15,754 nucleotides of DNA, taken from an uncultured Eubacteriales bacterium (lineage in GTDB: Bacteria; Bacillota; Clostridia; Oscillospirales; Oscillospiraceae). Shown in pieces: positions 11,840 to 15,754 of the stretch; within the stretch, counting starts at the first letter, position 1, and every line of letters starts with the position of its first letter. Position numbers and translations under genes: made by a program. Under the pieces are notes generated by a model, which was given only the letters and a program-made list of their open reading frames with translations, ran no database searches and had not been told where the DNA came from. The stretch is taken from the NCBI GenBank assembly GCA_900547315.1, contig URGI01000043.1, forward strand, positions 1 to 15,754, read 5' to 3'.

Positions 11840-12145
11840 ATGCAAATTGCCCTGAGTATACTCGGCGGCGCGGTCTGGGGACTGCTCGCCGCTCTGCTGA
11901 ACGCCACGCTTATGAAGCGCGCCGTTTCGAAAAACGACATCAAGAGCGTGTCGCTGTGCAACATGCTCCGCTTCTTCATCGACGCGGGCGCGCTGGCGAT
12001 CGTGTTCCTGATGCGCGCGGTCATCCCCATGGACTTTAGTGCCGCTATAATCGCGACGGCGGCTGCAATGTCCATTTTCACCATCGTTTTCACATTCAGA
12101 ATAGCCAGACCGGACGGCAAGTCGGAGGAAAACAAGCCCGAATAA
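11840..12145 (+). CDS. Small integral membrane protein, possibly ATP-synthase-subunit-I-like
   Basis: A 101-residue protein with three to four hydrophobic helices (about 3-22, 46-62, 66-88) and a charged C-terminal tail ending DGKSEENKPE. Its size, the conserved-looking RFFIDAGALAIVF helix and its layout resemble AtpI-type proteins found ahead of ATP synthase genes, but no atp gene is nearby, so the assignment is tentative. The frame is open from 11771; the ATG at 11840 follows AAAGGA and the promoter. It precedes the deacetylase by 27 bases and is probably cotranscribed. Confidence 0.6.
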   Translation: MQIALSILGGAVWGLLAALLNATLMKRAVSKNDIKSVSLCNMLRFFIDAGALAIVFLMRAVIPMDFSAAIIATAAAMSIFTIVFTFRIARPDGKSEENKPE

Positions 12146-12172
12146 GTCCGGTGCCGGACAGGAGGGTTCCAC

Positions 12173-13447
12173 TTGAAAAGAAAAGTTATAGTCATCGTCG
12201 CGCTGCTCGCGGCGTCCATGTCGCTGCTCATCGCGGCAGCTGCGCTGTATTCCCGCGGCGCGGCCACAGTGCCCGCCGACACGGCGGAGCCTGCGATGAA
12301 TGCCGAGACGACGCCCGATCCCGAAGAGCAGGCGCGGCAGGAGGCGCTCGCCGCGAAGCGCGCCGACGCGCTCTCACGCGCGCAGACTCTCGCGCAGCAG
12401 TATTTTTATGACGAGGCCATCGCCGCGCTGTCCGATGCGGAGCTGGAGTGCGATGAAATCGCCGCCGCCCGCGCGGAGCTTGAGAACGAGAAGGCCGCGC
12501 TGGTGGACTATACCGACGACATCCCGCACATCTTCCTGCACAGCCTGATAGTCTATCCGGAGATGATCTTCACCGATCTCACGACGCCGATGGGCGGCTA
12601 CAACTCCGGCTTCTCCGAAAAGGCCGAGTTTGAAAAGATCCTGCCCCAGCTCTATGAGCGCGGCTACGTGCTGTACGATCTGGACAAGCTCTGGGTCAAG
12701 CAGGACGGGAAAATGGTGCGGCAGAAGATTATGCTGCCCGAGGGCAAGACCCCGCTCATCCTCTCAGTGGACGACGTGGCCTATGCCTACGGCGACGGCT
12801 ACGCCCAGCAGCTTTTCGTTGACGACAGCGGCGAGCTGATGTACCGCGTAAACAACCCCTCCGGCGGTGTGGACATCATCCCCGACGGGGACGTGATGGG
12901 CGTGGTCGATGCCTTCGTTGCGGAGCATCCGGATTTCTCGTATCAGGGGCACAAGGGCACCATCGCGCTGACGGGCTTTCAGGGCGCGTTCGGCTACGAT
13001 TATGACATTCCGGAGCAGGCCGATCAGCTGCGCGTCGTGGCCGCGGCGCTCAAGGAGCACGGCTGGAACTTTGCCAGCCACAGCTATACGCACAATCGCG
13101 TCAACAATTTCTACGGCCCCGGCTGCTCGGTGGAGAAGATATCCTATGATATCAACAAATGGGTGGAGCACGTCGTGCCCTGCATCGGCGAGACGCGGCT
13201 GTTCATAGCGCCCTTCGGCTACCGTGTGCAGCAGCCCGCGCTGCAGTGCATCCTCGACGCTGGCTTTGAGATCTACTGCACCGTTGACAGCAAGGTCTAC
13301 AACGAGCTGAACGACGACTACGCGCTTATGTCGCGCATCGAAATCGGCGGCTACTCGATGACCTATTACCGCGACATTCTCAACGAGCGCTTCTTCGACG
13401 TGGACTCCGTGTTCGACGCCGCCGGCCGCCCGCCGGTGATCGGCTGA
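12173..13447 (+). CDS. Membrane-anchored polysaccharide deacetylase-like protein (CE4 type)
   Basis: A 424-residue protein. It has an N-terminal membrane anchor (about 4-26), then an Ala/Glu-rich helical segment (about 50-110) with a TPR-like ALSRAQTLAQQYFYDEAIAAL stretch. The catalytic NodB-like domain covers about 118-420. The metal/catalytic motifs LSVDDVAY (D200-D201) and SHSYTH (H303, H307) are present, and FIAPFGY (344-350) matches the motif-3 position. Members remove N-acetyl groups from peptidoglycan or other polysaccharide; a divergent, large clostridial form is likely. The start is a TTG with GGAGG seven bases before it. The substrate is unknown. All expected metal ligands are seen, so it should be active. 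Confidence 0.82.
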   Translation: MKRKVIVIVALLAASMSLLIAAAALYSRGAATVPADTAEPAMNAETTPDPEEQARQEALAAKRADALSRAQTLAQQYFYDEAIAALSDAELECDEIAAARAELENEKAALVDYTDDIPHIFLHSLIVYPEMIFTDLTTPMGGYNSGFSEKAEFEKILPQLYERGYVLYDLDKLWVKQDGKMVRQKIMLPEGKTPLILSVDDVAYAYGDGYAQQLFVDDSGELMYRVNNPSGGVDIIPDGDVMGVVDAFVAEHPDFSYQGHKGTIALTGFQGAFGYDYDIPEQADQLRVVAAALKEHGWNFASHSYTHNRVNNFYGPGCSVEKISYDINKWVEHVVPCIGETRLFIAPFGYRVQQPALQCILDAGFEIYCTVDSKVYNELNDDYALMSRIEIGGYSMTYYRDILNERFFDVDSVFDAAGRPPVIG

Positions 13448-13465
13448 ACCGAATATTCGAGTGCC

Positions 13466-13491
13466 TGCGGATACCGCAACCGGTGTCCGCA
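13466..13491 (+). terminator. Hairpin behind the deacetylase gene
   Basis: A 10-bp stem, TGCGGATACC (13466-13475) with GGTGTCCGCA (13482-13491, one T-G pair), and a 6-nt loop. It is followed by a mixed T-rich stretch without a clean T-run, so it is a weak terminator. A second dyad (GAAGAAAA 13515-13522 with TTTTCTTC 13537-13544) follows. Confidence 0.5.
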
Positions 13492-13532
13492 AGCGCTTTG
13501 TGTTTATGGGCTGTGAAGAAAATCTTTTACCG

Positions 13533-13561
13533 TTGCTTTTCTTCTGCGACTGCGCTAATAT
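13533..13561 (+). promoter_or_regulatory. Promoter candidate for kup
   Basis: TTGCTT (13533-13538), a 17-bp spacer and TAATAT (13556-13561). Both boxes are imperfect, so control by an additional factor would not be surprising. Confidence 0.4.
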
Positions 13562-13580
13562 CATACTGCATTTTTAAACC

Positions 13581-13597
13581 TTAACGGAATCTTAACG
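13581..13597 (+). promoter_or_regulatory. TTAACG direct repeat, 11-bp spacing, in the kup leader
   Basis: TTAACG at 13581-13586 and at 13592-13597 are separated by five bases, one helical turn apart. A related TTAAAC lies at 13574-13579. Repeats with this geometry are bound by OmpR/PhoB-type response regulators. The site lies downstream of the promoter candidate, and regulation is inferred only. Confidence 0.35.
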
Positions 13598-13638
13598 TGC
13601 AAAACACAGAATTATCCGGAAAAGAGACATCAGAAATC

Positions 13639-15657
13639 ATGGGAAAAAGCACGGCAAACAGAAAGAAAGTCAGCTTCGCGATGCTGCTTGTAACCATCGG
13701 CATCGTCTACGGCGACATCGGCACCTCGCCGATGTACGTCATGAAGTCGATCATCGAGGGCAACGGCGGCCTCGCGCAGACCTCGCAGGAGCTGGTCATC
13801 GGCTCGCTGTCGCTCGTTATCTGGACGATAACCCTGCTGACGACGATAAAGCACGTTCTCATCGCCATGCGCGCCAACAATCACGGCGAGGGCGGCATCT
13901 TCGCGCTGTACGCGCTGGTGCGCGGCTGCGGCAAGTGGCTGATCTTTCCGGCGATGGTCGGCGGCGCGGCGATGCTGGCCGACGGCGTACTGACCCCCGC
14001 GGTCACGGTGACGACGGCGGTCGAGGGTCTGCGCACCAACCCCGTGATGGACTCTCTCCTCGGCGCGGGGCAGACCCGCGTGATAATCCTGACGCTTGCG
14101 ATAATCCTCGCGCTGTTTCTCGTGCAGCGCGCCGGAACGAGCCGCATCGGCAAGGCCTTCGGCCCCGTCATGCTCGTCTGGTTCAGCTTTCTCGGCATCA
14201 CCGGACTTGTGCACATATTCGACCTGCCGTCCGTGCTGAAGGCATTTAACCCCGTGTACGCGGTGAAGGTGCTGTACAGACCCTACAACAAGGTCGGCTT
14301 TATGATCCTCGGCAGCGTGTTCCTCGCCGCGACAGGCGCGGAAGCGCTCTACTCCGACATGGGTCATGTCGGTGCGGACAATATCTATATCACGTGGCCG
14401 TTCGTGAAAATATGCCTGATACTCAACTATCTCGGTCAGGGCGCGTGGCTCATCTGCAATCAGAGCAGCGCGGAGCTTCAGAGCATTGAAATGCTCAACC
14501 CCTTCTTCCAGATGCTGCCCGAAGCGCTGCGCCCGCTGGCGGTAGTGCTCGGCGCGGCGGCCGCGGTCATCGCGTCTCAGGCGCTGATAACCGGCTCGTT
14601 CACGCTCGTGTCCGAGGCGATACGCCTCGACCTGCTGCCGCATCTTGAGGTCAAGTACCCGGCGGATACAAAGGGTCAGCTGTATATCCCGGCCGTCAAC
14701 CGCGTGCTGATGGTCGGCTGCATAATCATCGTCCTGCTCTTCCGCTCCGGCAGCCGCATGGAGACGGCCTATGGCCTTGCGATAACCGTGTCGATGCTGA
14801 CGGTGACGCTGCTGCTGGCAGTGTACCTCTGGCGCATCTGCTCGAAGAAGCTGCTCGCGCTGGTGGTGCTGGTCGTGTTCGGCGCTATCGAGGCCGTGTT
14901 CTTCGTCTCCAGCCTCGGCAAGTTCATCCACGGCGGCTACGTCGCGGTCATCATGGCGCTGATACTGTTCTTCATCATGCTCGTGTGGCACCGCGGGACG
15001 CAGCTTGAGCGGCAGTATTGCGTGCCGCTGCACTTCGCAGATTATGTCCAGCCCCTCGGCGAGCTGCACGACGAGCCCGAGATACCGCGCCTGACCCACA
15101 ACCTCGTCTACCTCGACAACGGCCGCGATTTTGAGAGCATCGACCGCGACATTCTCTATTCCATCCTCGACAAGGACGCCAAGCGCGCCTCGGCCTACTG
15201 GTTCATCAGCGCGACCGTGCACGACGAGCCGAGCGTGATGCGCTATGAGGTCGAGACCTACGGCACGGATTACATCTTCCGCGTCCGGCTGCACCTCGGC
15301 TTCAAGGATCACCAGCGCGTGAACGTCTACCTGCGTCAGATAGTCTCCGACCTTATCGAGAGCGGCGAGCTGCCGCCGCAGAACCGGAAGCACTCGATAT
15401 ACGGCAAGTCCGACGTCGGCAACTTCAAGTTCTGCATCCTGCACAAGGTCGTGCCGCCGAAGGCCGGTCTTTCCAGCATGGACGAGATGGTGCTGAACGT
15501 GAAGTACGCGATCCGCCACATCGCCGGCTCCAAGGCGCAGTGGTACGGGCTTGACACCTCGTCGCTGATAGCGGAGCGTGTGCCGCTGCTGGTGAATCAG
15601 AGCGGCAGGAGCACGCGGCGCATAGAGCGCATGGAGCACGAAAAAGCGTATATTTAA
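13639..15657 (+). CDS. kup: Kup-family potassium uptake permease
   Basis: A 672-residue membrane protein. Its N-terminal part (about 1-460) holds the expected 12 helices and a soluble C-terminal domain (about 470-672) follows. Family marks are VYGDIGTSPMYV (23-34), NNHGEGGIFALYALV (80-94), ADGVLTPAVTV, FLAATGAEALYSDMGH and LNYLGQGAW. Kup proteins import K+ with protons. In other Firmicutes Kup is often under c-di-AMP control; I see no ydaO-type riboswitch here. The frame runs from a GTG at 13597, which would add 14 residues. The ATG at 13639 begins near the first helix as in relatives, but neither start has a strong ribosome site. No clear terminator lies between its stop and the insertion sequence. 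Confidence 0.93.
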   Translation: MGKSTANRKKVSFAMLLVTIGIVYGDIGTSPMYVMKSIIEGNGGLAQTSQELVIGSLSLVIWTITLLTTIKHVLIAMRANNHGEGGIFALYALVRGCGKWLIFPAMVGGAAMLADGVLTPAVTVTTAVEGLRTNPVMDSLLGAGQTRVIILTLAIILALFLVQRAGTSRIGKAFGPVMLVWFSFLGITGLVHIFDLPSVLKAFNPVYAVKVLYRPYNKVGFMILGSVFLAATGAEALYSDMGHVGADNIYITWPFVKICLILNYLGQGAWLICNQSSAELQSIEMLNPFFQMLPEALRPLAVVLGAAAAVIASQALITGSFTLVSEAIRLDLLPHLEVKYPADTKGQLYIPAVNRVLMVGCIIIVLLFRSGSRMETAYGLAITVSMLTVTLLLAVYLWRICSKKLLALVVLVVFGAIEAVFFVSSLGKFIHGGYVAVIMALILFFIMLVWHRGTQLERQYCVPLHFADYVQPLGELHDEPEIPRLTHNLVYLDNGRDFESIDRDILYSILDKDAKRASAYWFISATVHDEPSVMRYEVETYGTDYIFRVRLHLGFKDHQRVNVYLRQIVSDLIESGELPPQNRKHSIYGKSDVGNFKFCILHKVVPPKAGLSSMDEMVLNVKYAIRHIAGSKAQWYGLDTSSLIAERVPLLVNQSGRSTRRIERMEHEKAYI

Positions 15658-15684
15658 GATCCCCGATCCCGCGGATATGAACTG

Positions 15685-15731
15685 CACCCCATTTGTTAGA
15701 CAGTATGATATACTATCTAAGAAGTGGGGTG
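15685..15731. repeat. 47-bp imperfect palindrome at the IS left end
   Basis: The arms 15685-15706 and 15710-15731 match at 19 of 22 positions around a GAT centre. The outer part is CACCCC/GGGGTG and the inner part TTAGA-AGTAT/ATACT-TCTAA. It spans the region between the IS tip and the transposase start, so it may be a promoter-proximal operator or a hairpin that blocks read-through translation of the transposase. Confidence 0.8.
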
Positions 15732-15738
15732 TTTTGCT

Positions 15739-15754
15739 ATGCCAAAAGGAGTAC
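15739..15754 (+). CDS. Start of the IS transposase gene (partial)
   Basis: The ATG at 15739 opens a frame reading MPKGV before the window ends. GTGGGGTG a few bases upstream could serve as the ribosome site. Its position just inside the IS end is where the first ORF (orfA) of an IS3-type element begins. Too little is present to judge family or integrity. Confidence 0.45.

Larger units (their letters stand above)
15678..15754 (+). mobile_element. Left end of an IS3-like (IS150-type) insertion sequence, cut by the window edge
   Basis: TGAACTGCACCCC followed by ATTTGTTAGACAG resembles the TG-beginning terminal repeats of IS150-type elements. A coding start follows 61 bases in. The other end and the target duplication are outside the window. 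The type is recalled from general pattern, not by search. Confidence 0.55.

Noticed and set aside
13448..13638. c-di-AMP (ydaO-type) or other riboswitch in front of kup
   Set aside because: The spacer is long enough, but I find none of the conserved ydaO core segments; only simple hairpins and the TTAACG repeat are visible.
13630..15687. Very long minus-strand open frame opposite kup
   Set aside because: It is the antisense of a clear Kup transporter in GC-rich DNA; its translation is rich in H, R, Q and D and shows no domain.

Overview
The window looks like chromosomal DNA of a GC-rich, anaerobic, endospore-forming member of the Clostridia, most likely Oscillospiraceae (Oscillibacter/Flavonifractor type). 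This is inferred from gene content and style, not from a marker alignment. The evidence is a SpoIIP homologue, a CotF-type coat protein, a SleB-type cortex hydrolase, a reverse rubrerythrin/rubredoxin/PerR set, AGGAGG-type ribosome binding sites and typical sigma-A promoters. Most of the window reads as ordinary chromosome with short operons. An IS3-like insertion sequence begins at the extreme right edge.

Layout, left to right. (1) 1-1377: a leftward promoter leaving the window, a leader hairpin and a Gpi18-like membrane glycosyltransferase. (2) 1374-1761: a strong promoter, tRNA-Leu(GAG), its terminator and two more hairpins. (3) 1763-2148: a doubtful small membrane ORF ending in a convergent terminator. 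(4) 2161-3454, minus strand: an oxygen/peroxide-defence block of PerR-like regulator, reverse rubrerythrin and rubredoxin. Palindromes lie at both promoters. (5) 3584-4660: spoIIP on the minus strand with a plausible sigma-E promoter. It is divergent from a consensus sigma-A promoter driving (6) 4740-6573: TSCPD protein, SleB-like hydrolase and RsmG as a tight operon. (7) 6584-7275: a HAD phosphatase, convergent with rsmG. (8) 7336-9358: an orphan substrate-binding lipoprotein, then hypB with its own promoter and a strong terminator. (9) 9371-10382, minus strand: a GNAT/YoaP acetyltransferase overlapped by a short CsoR-like ORF that lacks the family's first helix. (10) 10394-11213: a P-loop ATPase. 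(11) 11215-11649, minus strand: two small spore-coat-type proteins. (12) 11779-13447: a small membrane protein and a polysaccharide deacetylase-like protein. (13) 13448-15657: a Kup potassium transporter behind a leader with 11-bp-spaced TTAACG repeats. (14) 15678-end: the IS left end with a large imperfect palindrome and the first codons of a transposase gene.

How they fit together. The PerR, reverse rubrerythrin and rubredoxin genes form a recognisable peroxide-reduction circuit. SpoIIP, the SleB-like enzyme and the coat proteins are sporulation or germination functions scattered among housekeeping genes. I see no clear defence island, CRISPR array, toxin-antitoxin pair, prophage or obviously new multi-gene system. 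The points most worth a second look are the rubredoxin with a CxC first knuckle, the CsoR-like protein without its DNA-binding helix coupled to an acetyltransferase, the orphan hypB with an internal promoter, the operator-like palindromes of the peroxide block, and the repeats in front of kup.
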